Shown here: one piece after another, positions 26,031 to 34,622 of the stretch
How the letters are laid out: each line of letters opens with the position of its first letter
Position numbering within the stretch: the first letter of the stretch is position 1
Source: Gimesia chilikensis
GTDB lineage: Bacteria > Planctomycetota > Planctomycetia > Planctomycetales > Planctomycetaceae
Direction of reading: 5' to 3'
Length of the DNA: 64,000 nucleotides
Assembly (NCBI RefSeq): GCF_007744075.1
Contig: NZ_CP036266.1
Span: forward strand, 4,511,748-4,575,747
Program-made: the position numbers and the translations under genes
The notes under the pieces: model-generated
Seen by the model: only the letters and a program-made list of their open reading frames with translations
The model's database searches: none
Told to the model about the DNA's origin: nothing

Positions 26031-26071
26031 AAAAGACCTCACAGCTCCTAATTTTGAGTTGTCTTGAGGTC
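26031..26071 (-). terminator. Likely intrinsic terminator of the glycosylase gene
   Basis: Read on the minus strand, GACCTC-AAG-ACAACTC pairs through a 3-base bulge with GAGCTGT-GAGGTC (13 pairs, one G-T, 8-base loop) and is followed by TTTT. It spans the last codons and stop of the glycosylase gene. Confidence 0.55.
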
Positions 26072-26950
26072 GATGCCCATATCTTTGAACAGTAAGATCA
26101 TGTCTTCCCAGACGTTCTTCTTGGCGGATGGGTTTCTCAGCAGGTAGGACGGATGGTAGGTACACACGACTCTGGCCCGACCATATTCGTAAAACTGCCC
26201 GCGCATCTTGCCAATCGGAAGCTCTGAGTGCAGCAGATTCTTTGCAGCCACTGACCCCCAACAGACGATGTAATCCGGATCGACAATCTCGATCTGAGCA
26301 TCGAGAAAGCCTCGACAGTTTGCCGCTTCCTGATCAGACGGATTCCGGTTTCCAGGAGGCCGACACCTGAGAATATTCGCGATATAGATCTCGCTGCGTT
26401 TCATCTGGCAGGCTTCGATAATTTTATCCAGCAGCTTCCCTGCCCGTCCCACGAAGGGCTCTCCCTGTTTGTCTTCATCCGCCCCGGGTGCCTCACCGAT
26501 AAACATGATTTTTGCACTTGGATTCCCGACTCCAAATACGGTCTGAGTGCGTGTCTCAGCCAGTTCCGGGCACTGACGACATTGAGAGACTTCCCCAGCC
26601 ACAATATCCAGTTGTGCCTGGCGATCTGCCTTGGAAAGTCTCGATTTCGTTGTTCGGGGCACGCTCATTTCCTTTCGCGGGTCTGCGGTCTCAACAACCG
26701 GTTCAACAACATGTTCTACTGCTGGCTCTGGCGGGGAGACCGGTGTGCGTTCGGGTGGAGTCTCAGGCTCAGCGGGACGTATTCGCAGCGGCGTTTTCGA
26801 TTCAGGGACAGCAGGTGGAACAACTTCTACAGGCGCAGAAACCACGGGCGCCGGCTCGATATGTTTGATATGCGTCAGCCCGGAACGCTGCCAGCTTTGC
26901 ATAAACTGACGAACGGCCCGTTGTGCCCGCTGTTGTTCCTGATCAGACAT
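26048..26950 (-). CDS. Family-4-type uracil-DNA glycosylase with N-terminal extension
   Basis: 300 aa. The catalytic domain (about 105-295) has the family-4 hallmarks: [11 protein letters not shown] with two Cys, [35 protein letters not shown] with a third Cys, [10 protein letters not shown] with a fourth, and [12 protein letters not shown] carrying the catalytic-site His. The four cysteines match the [4Fe-4S] ligands of this family. It excises uracil from DNA to start base-excision repair. Residues about 20-90 are a Pro/Val/Glu-rich, low-complexity extension not needed for catalysis, perhaps a tether to a partner. It lies 18 bases after the LRR lipoprotein gene on the same strand. Confidence 0.92.
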   Translation of the reverse strand: MSDQEQQRAQRAVRQFMQSWQRSGLTHIKHIEPAPVVSAPVEVVPPAVPESKTPLRIRPAEPETPPERTPVSPPEPAVEHVVEPVVETADPRKEMSVPRTTKSRLSKADRQAQLDIVAGEVSQCRQCPELAETRTQTVFGVGNPSAKIMFIGEAPGADEDKQGEPFVGRAGKLLDKIIEACQMKRSEIYIANILRCRPPGNRNPSDQEAANCRGFLDAQIEIVDPDYIVCWGSVAAKNLLHSELPIGKMRGQFYEYGRARVVCTYHPSYLLRNPSAKKNVWEDMILLFKDMGIDLKTTQN

Positions 26951-26968
26951 CGGCTCTCTACCAATCCT

Positions 26969-28297
26969 TTAATGCTTGACCTTGCAACCGGGAACCGCTT
27001 CCTTGAACTTCTTGATCCCGTCATCTGTCACCTGGGTGAAGCTGACCTGCACTTCCTTGAGATTCTTCAAGGCTGTGAGTTTCTGTAATCCTTCATCACC
27101 GATTTCCGTTTTGCTCAGGTTCAGATATTCGAGTTTTTTGAGGGGCAGGAGATGCTCCAGACCAGAATTGGTAATCTGGGTACCTTCCAGATTCAGCCGA
27201 TTCAGATCGGTAAATCCGGAGACCACCTTCAAACCTTCATCAGTAGTTTCGGTACCCCAGAGGCCGAGACGGGTCAGTTTTTTCAAATCTTTGAGCTGCT
27301 CCAGCCCTTCGTCCCCGATCATCGATTCATCCAGATCGAGATAGGTCAGCTCCGTCAGTCCCGATAGATTCTTCATCCCTTCATTAGTGACCACAGTATC
27401 ACGCAGATGCAGTGTCTGCAGTTTCTTCATATCTTTGATATTTTCGATGCCGGCATCCGTCACAAAGTCGCGACGGAGATGCAGGGCTTCCATATTGGTC
27501 ATCCCCTTAAGATGCTGCAGTCCTTCATCAGAAATTTCTGTATCATCCAGTTCCAGTGATACCAGGTTCTTATCCTTGAGCAGAGCCAACGTCTTATCTG
27601 AGATGTTGCGTCCCCAGGTATTCAGTCGCTGCAGATTTGGTAGTTGAGCGACATCTTTCATGCCGTCATCGGTCACCTGAGTTGCCTGGACCTTCAACAC
27701 TCTCAGGTTTTTCATATCTTTGATCAGCGGCATTCCTTCGTCGTTGATTTCCTTATTGAAACGCAGATCAAGGTCTTTCAGCTTGGGAAACTGTGCGACT
27801 GTCTTCAGTGCATCGTTGGTAATATTGGTCGCCCGCAATGAGAGTACCTGCAGATCCTGCAGGTCGGCAAGATTTTTGACCCCTGCATCTCCAATGGCCG
27901 TGCTTTCCAGACTGACAAACCAGAGCCCCTTCTTTTTACCGATCTCTTTGGTCGCTGCATCGGTAAAATTTGGCCCCCAGATAATCAGCCGTTCCAGGGA
28001 AGGCAAACCAGCCAGATGCTTCAGGTCTTCGTCCTTGGCGTTGGTCCCTTTCAAATCGAGAATGAGCACCCGCCCATCGTCGGAGGTTACCATTTTCGCA
28101 TCCAGAGCTTTGAAGGCTTTGACCGCTTCAGGATCATCGGGTTTTACCGTCGCTTCTTTCTCTGGTGCGGTTTTCTGTTCTTTACCTTCTGTCGGCTGTT
28201 CCTGTTTCTGCTGTCCCTGATCAGACGGAGGATTGTTAGCGGGGCAGCCGCTAAACAGACACAAACCTGCCAGAGAAAGTAATATCTTATTCTTCAT
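26969..28297 (-). CDS. Leucine-rich-repeat lipoprotein
   Basis: 442 aa from the ATG at 28297, chosen because it gives a clean lipoprotein signal peptide (KNKILLSLAGLCLFSGC, lipobox FSGC). A Gln/Glu/Lys-rich linker (about 22-60) is followed by about thirteen LRRs of roughly 24 residues, for example LVSLELDDTEISDEGLQHLK and LTRLGLWGTETTDEGLKVVS. The repeats are of the cysteine-containing/RNI-like type common in planctomycete surface proteins. Expected to be lipid-anchored and to bind a protein or glycan ligand. No catalytic domain. It is divergent from the PQQ-propeller gene, so shared regulation is possible. Confidence 0.9.
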   Translation of the reverse strand: MKNKILLSLAGLCLFSGCPANNPPSDQGQQKQEQPTEGKEQKTAPEKEATVKPDDPEAVKAFKALDAKMVTSDDGRVLILDLKGTNAKDEDLKHLAGLPSLERLIIWGPNFTDAATKEIGKKKGLWFVSLESTAIGDAGVKNLADLQDLQVLSLRATNITNDALKTVAQFPKLKDLDLRFNKEINDEGMPLIKDMKNLRVLKVQATQVTDDGMKDVAQLPNLQRLNTWGRNISDKTLALLKDKNLVSLELDDTEISDEGLQHLKGMTNMEALHLRRDFVTDAGIENIKDMKKLQTLHLRDTVVTNEGMKNLSGLTELTYLDLDESMIGDEGLEQLKDLKKLTRLGLWGTETTDEGLKVVSGFTDLNRLNLEGTQITNSGLEHLLPLKKLEYLNLSKTEIGDEGLQKLTALKNLKEVQVSFTQVTDDGIKKFKEAVPGCKVKH

Positions 28298-28618
28298 CCT
28301 GAGATCCCTCATAGATTTCAATTGGACACGCACTTCAGGTACCGATTTTTTGATAAATCGTGAGCTGATTGCGAGTGTCAGGCCAGCGTTCCCTGACTCA
28401 AAATCAAAGATTCACCAAACGCACTCACAAAACTAACAATGATCCCCAAAATAGAGCCCTGCCAGAAACATTGCAATTCAAAGCGTCTGTTTTCTGCAAC
28501 TACTTGCGATTCCACGACCAGCCCCGGTATACTCGATGGCATCAATATCCATCGATATGTTAGCTTGGTTATTACCCGCCCCCTCAAACAGGCGGCTCGG
28601 AATGATCTCCGCCAGATT
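28298..28618. other. Divergent intergenic region of 321 bases
   Basis: This stretch separates the LRR lipoprotein (-) and the PQQ protein (+). It contains one convincing promoter candidate for the plus-strand gene (28504-28533). Although an open frame continues upstream from the PQQ gene to 28439, its residues do not resemble a leader and are treated as non-coding. No other structure was noticed. Confidence 0.55.
28504..28533 (+). promoter_or_regulatory. Candidate housekeeping promoter for the PQQ gene
   Basis: TTGCGA (28504-28509), an 18-base spacer, then TATACT (28528-28533). The first matches TTGACA at four of six positions and the second TATAAT at five of six. It lies about 85 bases before the ATG at 28619. 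Confidence 0.45.
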
Positions 28619-31600
28619 ATGAAGGATCAATCAGTGAAACAGCGACTCCCCCTCCTCACCCTCTGTCTGCTTACCCTCGTCTCTGTTTTAACTCAGCCCG
28701 GGCATGAGCTGTCAGCGAAAGACTGGCCGACTTATCTCATGGATCGGGAGCGTGCTGGTGCCACTACGGACAGCGTTCAGACTCCCCTGGTCCCTGTCTG
28801 GCAATACTCTGCTCCAAGTGCACCTCAGACTGGCCAGACCGACCCCGGCGAACGGGTCATCGAAGGCCACGATCTGGAATCGCGGGTCGATTTTGACGAT
28901 GCCTTTCAGGTCGCGATCTCAGCAGGAAAGGTCTATTTCGGATCCTCGGTCGATCATCAGTTGCGTTGTGTTGATCTGAAAAGTGGACAGGTAGTCTGGC
29001 GTTTCTTTACCGGCGGCCCGATTCGTCTCTCCCCTACCGTCCATCAGGCAAAAGTCTATTTTGGCTCCGATGATGGATTCGTGTATTGCCTTGACGCAGC
29101 GACTGGAAAAGAGATCTGGAAACTGCGGGCAGGGCTGAACGAAGAAATGATTATCGCCCGTGGAGAAATGGTCTCCCGCTGGCCCGTCCGCACAAACGTA
29201 CTGATCGACGAGGGAATCGCTTACTTCGGTGCCGGCATTTTTCCCCATGAAAATATTTACCTGTACGCCGTTGATGCCAATTCCGGAAAAGTAATCTGGA
29301 AAATCGATAATCTGAGTCAGACCAGCGCTGGTCGAAATGAACTCTCTCCCCAAGGCTATATTCTGGCCAATGACGAATTCCTGTTTTTCCCCTCTGGTCG
29401 TTCTCTTCCCGCTGCCTTCAATAAAAAGACAGGGGAACAGGAACACAATCGATCTTACAGTTGGCGCAGCACCGCGGGTGGTGTTGTCGGCGGGACTCAG
29501 GCACTGTTAGCTGATGGTCAGATCTATTCGATGGGTGCTCACCACATTCTTGCCCTGACTCAGGATGAAGGCGACGTGGGCTTTGCCTGGATCAACGGAC
29601 AACAGATGGTTGTCAAAGATGAATACGCTTACCTGGCTACAGATACGAGCCTGTTGAAAGTCAATCGACTTGAGCATGCAAAAGGTTCTCAGAAGGCCCA
29701 CGCTAATGAAATGACCATCAACGGTTTGTTCCGTAAACTTCGCAGCCTCAAAGGCGACAAAGCCACAGCGGCCCGGGATCAGATCAAGAAATTACAGGAA
29801 GAAAATAAACAATACACTCAAGCAGGAGTCATCTGGGAGAAGCCAATCGTTGCCCGTGACTCACTGATCGTGGCGGGAGATAAAGTCATCGCCGGCGGTC
29901 AGGAGCAGGTGCTGATTCTCGAAGCCGATTCCGGCAAGGTCCTGCAGACATTGAAAGTCACAGGGAAAGCTCGAGGCCTGGCTGTTTCTGATGGTCAGCT
30001 GGTTGTCAGCACATCCGCTGGCGACATCATCGGTTTTGGTTCCTCAAGTACTCCGACTGAAAAGCTGACGGAACTCGATACAGTCTCAACAGAAAACCCA
30101 TATGCGAAAAATACAACATCAGTCCGTTACCAGCAGGCTGCTCAGGACATCCTGAAGCATACGGGAGTCCAGAACGGCTTCTGCCTGGTTCTGGGTGCTG
30201 AAGAAGGACAGCTGGCTTACGAACTGGCCCGCAACTCAAAGTTGAAAATCTACTGTATCGAACCCGATGCGGCCAAAGTTGCTGCGGCCCGGGAAAAACT
30301 GAGTCAGGCAGGCTACTACGGACATCGGATCACATTCCATCAGACCGAACTCTCGCCGCTACCTTATTCACACTACTTTGCAAATCTGATTGTCTCAGAC
30401 ACACTGCTCAAAACAGGAAAAGTCCCCGGGATTCCCCAGGATGTCGCCACGCATGTCAAACCGCTGGGAGGCACTATCTGTCTGGGAACCCCCGCCGACC
30501 CGAAATCAGCAACAACAGATTCAGCCAGTCTGACAGGCTGGCTCAAAGATACCGGCCTTACCGAAACCGCAGAGATTAAGACTCAGGATGGCTACGCCCT
30601 GCTCATCCGAAGAGCCCTTCCAGGAGCCGGCAGCTGGTCACATCAGTATGCTGATCCGGGAAATACCGCCAGCAGCAAGGATCAACTCGTCAGAGGTGGT
30701 CTGGGTGTGCTCTGGTTTGGCGACCCCGGTGAAAAGAAAATGGTAAACCGCCATGAAGGGGCAGTAGGTCCTCTGGCAATCAACGGCCGCCTGTTCATTC
30801 AGGGTGAAAGCACCATCATGGCCTTCGATGCCTATAACGGACTGTTTCTCTGGGAACGTGAAAACCCCCAGGCCATCCGTACCGGTGTCTTTCAGAACCA
30901 GAACCCCGGAAACCTGGTCGCCAGTGAAGACAGCCTGTTCTTCATGATGAAAGAATATTGTTATCAACTGGATGCTGCCACGGGAAAAACGGTCACTAAG
31001 ATCCCCCTGCCCGAGCAGTTCAATGATGGCAAGCACGAATGGGGATACCTCGCCTACCAGGACGGCTTGTTGTTCGGTACCGCGACGACTCGCCAGGAAC
31101 TCGCTGCCCGGCAGATCCGCCGCGGTCGCAGAACTGAAGATTCAACGGACGCCGTTTTTGCAATCGACGTCAAAACAGGTAAACCTGCCTGGACCTATCA
31201 GGGCAAAAGCATCGCGCATCACACCATCGCCATAGGTCCGGAAGCCGCATATTTCATCGACAGCTCCATTTCCAGCGAGCAGCGGGCAGAGATTCTCCGT
31301 CAGGACAAATCGCACCTGAAAGATTTGACCGGGAAAGAACGGGAAATCGCAGAAGACCGCTTGAAAAAACAGGACCTGCGTTTAGCAGTCGCCCTCGACG
31401 TCAAATCGGGCAAAAAACTCTGGTCCACCCCAGTCGATGTGACTGACTGTAGCGAAATTGGCATCGGGGGCGGAAAACTTACGTTGCTCTATCAGAACAA
31501 CGTTCTGCTGCTCTGTGGCGCCAATGCCAACGGTCATTACTGGAAACAGTTTATCGCTGGCGATTTCTCGCGACGTCGACTCGTTGCTCTGAATGCAAAC

Positions 31601-32596
31601 GATGGTGCCCTTCTCTGGAAGAAGGACGCCAACTACCGCCATCGTCCCATCATCGTGGGTGACAAGGTGATTGCCGAACCCTGGTCCTACGACCTCTACA
31701 CCGGCCTACAGCACATGCGGAAACACCCGCTGACCGGCAAAGAAGTTCCCTGGAGTATCATGCGGGAAGGACATCATTGCGGCATGCTGGCCGCTTCCGA
31801 AAACCTGTTGATGTTCCGTTCCGGCTTCACCGGCTTTTATGACCTGGAAAAAGATGCAGGTACCCGTCACTTCGCGGGCCATCGTACGGGTTGCTGGATC
31901 AACGCGATCCCAGCCAACGGTCTGGTCATGATCCCGGAATCGAGTGCCGGCTGTGTCTGTCTGTTTTCAATCTCTTCCACCATTGTGCTCGAACCGCGCG
32001 AAGAACGAAAACACTGGACTATTTTCAGCTCGGTCGGACCGAAAACACCAGTCGATCATATGGCACTTAACATGGGAGCCCCTGGCGACCGACGGGATGC
32101 CCGCGGAACTGTCTGGATGGCATATCCGCGTCCGACCCCGAGTCGTGAAACAGGGCTCGACTTCAAATTTGATATCAGCCCGAAATTCAATAGTGGCGGT
32201 GGGTACAACAGCCTGAATGAAATTACTCATCCCGTAAAAGAAGCAGAACCTCCCTGGGTCTATACATCTTGGGCACGGGGATTGAAAGAATGTACGATTC
32301 CGCTGCTGGGTAAAGATGATGCACCTGCCAACTATGCGGTGCAGCTCTCGTTCTCGGAACTGGAACCCGTCTCTGTGAATGACTCTCAGGCTGCCCCCCT
32401 GTTTACGATTAAACTGCAGGGTAAAGTGGTACAGAAAGATTTTAACCCACACGGAAAACAGGGCATCCAGGTTCGGAAATTCGAAGGTATTCCAGTCAAA
32501 GACAATCTACATCTTGAACTGGTCCCGCAAAACGAAGCGGCAGAGCAGATGCCGGCCGCGTTAAGTGGAATTGAAATTATCCGCACAGATTCATAG
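28619..32596 (+). CDS. Secreted PQQ-propeller protein with an internal methyltransferase-like domain
   Basis: 1325 aa from the ATG at 28619, which yields a signal peptide (RLPLLTLCLLTLVSVL). The N-terminal beta-propeller (about 30-460) has PQQ-like repeats such as VYFGSSVDHQLRCVDLKSG and VYCLDAATGKEIWKL. A segment at about 495-660 looks like a class I S-adenosylmethionine methyltransferase fold: CLVLGAEEGQLAYELA as motif I, then IYCIEPDAAKVAAAREKL. A second propeller occupies about 670-1190 (FIQGESTIMAFDAYNGLFLW, VFAIDVKTGKPAWTYQGKS) and a beta-rich tail follows. PQQ-type propellers act as dehydrogenases or scaffolds; no c-type haem motif is present. A methyltransferase in a protein exported to a SAM-free compartment is odd. 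Confidence 0.82.
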   Translation: MKDQSVKQRLPLLTLCLLTLVSVLTQPGHELSAKDWPTYLMDRERAGATTDSVQTPLVPVWQYSAPSAPQTGQTDPGERVIEGHDLESRVDFDDAFQVAISAGKVYFGSSVDHQLRCVDLKSGQVVWRFFTGGPIRLSPTVHQAKVYFGSDDGFVYCLDAATGKEIWKLRAGLNEEMIIARGEMVSRWPVRTNVLIDEGIAYFGAGIFPHENIYLYAVDANSGKVIWKIDNLSQTSAGRNELSPQGYILANDEFLFFPSGRSLPAAFNKKTGEQEHNRSYSWRSTAGGVVGGTQALLADGQIYSMGAHHILALTQDEGDVGFAWINGQQMVVKDEYAYLATDTSLLKVNRLEHAKGSQKAHANEMTINGLFRKLRSLKGDKATAARDQIKKLQEENKQYTQAGVIWEKPIVARDSLIVAGDKVIAGGQEQVLILEADSGKVLQTLKVTGKARGLAVSDGQLVVSTSAGDIIGFGSSSTPTEKLTELDTVSTENPYAKNTTSVRYQQAAQDILKHTGVQNGFCLVLGAEEGQLAYELARNSKLKIYCIEPDAAKVAAAREKLSQAGYYGHRITFHQTELSPLPYSHYFANLIVSDTLLKTGKVPGIPQDVATHVKPLGGTICLGTPADPKSATTDSASLTGWLKDTGLTETAEIKTQDGYALLIRRALPGAGSWSHQYADPGNTASSKDQLVRGGLGVLWFGDPGEKKMVNRHEGAVGPLAINGRLFIQGESTIMAFDAYNGLFLWERENPQAIRTGVFQNQNPGNLVASEDSLFFMMKEYCYQLDAATGKTVTKIPLPEQFNDGKHEWGYLAYQDGLLFGTATTRQELAARQIRRGRRTEDSTDAVFAIDVKTGKPAWTYQGKSIAHHTIAIGPEAAYFIDSSISSEQRAEILRQDKSHLKDLTGKEREIAEDRLKKQDLRLAVALDVKSGKKLWSTPVDVTDCSEIGIGGGKLTLLYQNNVLLLCGANANGHYWKQFIAGDFSRRRLVALNANDGALLWKKDANYRHRPIIVGDKVIAEPWSYDLYTGLQHMRKHPLTGKEVPWSIMREGHHCGMLAASENLLMFRSGFTGFYDLEKDAGTRHFAGHRTGCWINAIPANGLVMIPESSAGCVCLFSISSTIVLEPREERKHWTIFSSVGPKTPVDHMALNMGAPGDRRDARGTVWMAYPRPTPSRETGLDFKFDISPKFNSGGGYNSLNEITHPVKEAEPPWVYTSWARGLKECTIPLLGKDDAPANYAVQLSFSELEPVSVNDSQAAPLFTIKLQGKVVQKDFNPHGKQGIQVRKFEGIPVKDNLHLELVPQNEAAEQMPAALSGIEIIRTDS

Positions 32597-32648
32597 ACTG
32601 AATTCAGTTCAATCACTGAAGTCAGTTCTCTGAATCAAGCGAGATTAC

Positions 32649-33449
32649 GTGAAATCCCAACACAAGTATCAATACCTCGTCGTCTTTCTGACGCTGACTG
32701 TAATCGGTTTCAGCAGGCTGAGTTCAGTTCATGCCCTGGAATTAACGCTCGAACCGCCGGGAGATCGTGAATTCGTTCGCGATCTGGCCGGCATGATCGA
32801 TGAACCGACCAAGAAACAGATCCAGGAGATCTGCGATAAGCTGCTTACCGATAAGGCGACGCCGATCATTGTTGTCACCATCGATTCGATGGCCAAGTAC
32901 GGCGGCGCTGATATGCGGATCGAAACGTTTGCTACGATCCTTTTCAACCAGTGGCAGATCGGACACGCTAAACTGAATGATCAGGACTGGAACACCGGCA
33001 TTCTGTTACTGGTGTCTAAAGATGATCGCAAGGCACGCATTGAGCTGGGAGCCGGCTGGGGGCGGGAAGACGATGCCAAGTGCCGTGAAATCATGGACGA
33101 CTATATTATCCCCCATTTCAAACAGGGACAGTTTTCACAGGGAATTCTGGCGGGCGTCGAAGCCCTTGATAAAATGGCGCGCAAGCTGGCAATGCCTGCC
33201 AAGCCACAATCTGCCTGGAGCTACGTCATCATCGCAGTTGTGATTGGGCTGGCCATTTTTACCATCGTCTCTTTAATCCGCCGCGGATCCAGTGGCTGGG
33301 CCTGGCTATTCTGGGGCGTTATCTTTGCGGTGATCGGCACGATTCTCTACCAGATGCTCACCAACCGGGGAGGTGGAGGAGGCGGTTTCAGTGGCGGCTC
33401 ATTCGGAGGTGGCTTCTCCGGTGGTGGCGGTGCCACCGGCTCGTGGTAA
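32649..33449 (+). CDS. TPM-domain membrane protein with Gly-rich tail
   Basis: 266 aa starting at GTG, 52 bases after the PQQ gene. A signal peptide (about 1-29, ending in VHALEL) leads to a TPM domain at about 37-185: FVRDLAGMIDEPTKKQIQEI, IIVVTIDSM, GILLLVSKDDRKARIELGAG, IIPHFKQGQFSQGI. Two membrane segments follow (about 190-212 and 218-236), then a Gly/Ser/Phe-rich tail (GGGGGGFSGGSFGGGFSGG). This is the YgcG-type layout. TPM domains have been linked to photosystem repair and phosphatase activity in plants, but their role in bacteria is unclear. The next TPM gene starts 43 bases on. Confidence 0.88.
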   Translation: MKSQHKYQYLVVFLTLTVIGFSRLSSVHALELTLEPPGDREFVRDLAGMIDEPTKKQIQEICDKLLTDKATPIIVVTIDSMAKYGGADMRIETFATILFNQWQIGHAKLNDQDWNTGILLLVSKDDRKARIELGAGWGREDDAKCREIMDDYIIPHFKQGQFSQGILAGVEALDKMARKLAMPAKPQSAWSYVIIAVVIGLAIFTIVSLIRRGSSGWAWLFWGVIFAVIGTILYQMLTNRGGGGGGFSGGSFGGGFSGGGGATGSW

Positions 33450-33492
33450 CCAGATCGTTATTCCCCAGTTTCCAGATCGAAAGCTCATTTCC

Positions 33493-34170
33493 ATGCAGAG
33501 CGCATTTAACTTTTTAACCGGAGAACAACAGAAGCAGGTTGAGCAGGCCGTTGTTGATGCCGAGGGTAAAACATCCTGTGAGATTGTCCCCGTACTGGCA
33601 ACCACGTCAGGTCGCTACGATCGTCCGGAGGACGTTGTGGGGCTCTGGTTGACCGTTATCACAGCACTGGGCTTCTGGTATTACTTTCCCCGGGTTCAGG
33701 GACCGGCAGGTGACTGGGGTGGTTTACCCGTCGTTGTCGAACTGATTCTGGCAGCCCTCGCGATGGTCATCGCGTTTATTCTGGGAGCGATTGCCGGAAG
33801 CCGCATCGGCTGGCTTCGTCGTCTGTTTACACCCCGCCAACAGATGCAGGATGAAGTCGCCGCTCGTGCCCGGGAGATCTTTTTCGATAAGCGCGTACAT
33901 CATACCGAAGGGGGGACCGGAATACTCATCTACATCTCCCTGTTTGAACATGTGGCAGTAGCACTGGCTGACCAGGCGGTCATCGACAAACTGGGGCAGA
34001 CTTTCATTGATCAGATCTGCCAAAAACTGACAGCAGGTCTCCACTCAGGGAAGGCAGCTGAAACGATCTGTGAAGTCATTCGAGAAATTGGCGACGAGGC
34101 AGCGACGCCCCTGCCTCGTGCCTCAGACGATAAAAACGAACTGCAGGATACCCTGGTTCTGATTGACTGA
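33493..34170 (+). CDS. Second TPM-domain membrane protein
   Basis: 225 aa. The start is the ATG at 33493, because translation from an upstream frame (33373) would overlap the Gly-rich tail of the previous gene out of frame. The domain opens FNFLTGEQQKQVEQAVVDAEGK with TSCEIVPVLATTSGRYDR, but two membrane segments (about 58-74 and 86-108) are then inserted before EIFFDKRVHHTEGGTGILIYISLFEHVAVALAD, where the TPM fold resumes. It is thus a split version of the domain beside the simpler paralogue. No signal peptide. It probably forms a complex or functional pair with its neighbour. Function unknown. Confidence 0.8.
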   Translation: MQSAFNFLTGEQQKQVEQAVVDAEGKTSCEIVPVLATTSGRYDRPEDVVGLWLTVITALGFWYYFPRVQGPAGDWGGLPVVVELILAALAMVIAFILGAIAGSRIGWLRRLFTPRQQMQDEVAARAREIFFDKRVHHTEGGTGILIYISLFEHVAVALADQAVIDKLGQTFIDQICQKLTAGLHSGKAAETICEVIREIGDEAATPLPRASDDKNELQDTLVLID

Positions 34171-34256
34171 CAAAGCCCCAAGGTAGACAACTGATGTAAG
34201 CCATTAAATATTCGTCAGTTGCAACTTAACGGCTGTCGACTTCCTCGGAAAACTGG

Positions 34257-34262
34257 TATAAT
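34257..34262 (+). promoter_or_regulatory. Extended -10 promoter of the small coiled-coil gene
   Basis: A perfect TATAAT preceded by TGG (TGn) gives an extended -10 element, with TCGACT at 34236-34241 as a weak -35 at a short spacing. The start site would fall near 34269, about 80 bases before the ATG. Confidence 0.6.
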
Positions 34263-34348
34263 GTCAGTAGTGAGCTGTTAAAACTAAGCAAGAATCAATC
34301 TGACCCATTGATCTTTGTTTTCAAGATAATGATCCAAAGTAAGGAACC

Positions 34349-34615
34349 ATGACCATGACTAACCGCAATCGCATGGAAGAACTGATTGGTGCTCTGCAAC
34401 AGCAACGCGATGAGCTGGCCCTGAAAATTCATCTGGGAAAGAAGGAAGCACAGGACGAGTGGGAGCAGGTCACCGGTCGGTTTGATAAACTGAAAGACGA
34501 TTATAAACCGATGAAAGATGCCGTCTCGGAATCAGCGGGCGGAGTAGCAGATGCGCTGTGGAATGTCGGCAAAGAGATCCAGGAAAGCTTCCAGCGAATT
34601 CGTAAGTCACTCTGA
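34349..34615 (+). CDS. Small soluble coiled-coil protein of unknown function
   Basis: 88 aa, charged and almost entirely helical (MEELIGALQQQRDELALKIH, EQVTGRFDKLKDDYKPMKDA), ending in a C-terminal amphipathic helix (GGVADALWNVGKEIQESF). No signal peptide, membrane segment or recognised domain. It has its own promoter with a perfect extended -10 at 34257-34262 and an AAGGAACC ribosome-binding site, so it is probably well expressed. An ATG one codon pair downstream (TNRNRM) is also possible. The pattern recalls small helical stress or apolipoprotein-like proteins, but I do not recognise the family. It ends 7 bases from the convergent sulfatase gene. Confidence 0.72.
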   Translation: MTMTNRNRMEELIGALQQQRDELALKIHLGKKEAQDEWEQVTGRFDKLKDDYKPMKDAVSESAGGVADALWNVGKEIQESFQRIRKSL

Positions 34616-34622
34616 TCCTGAT

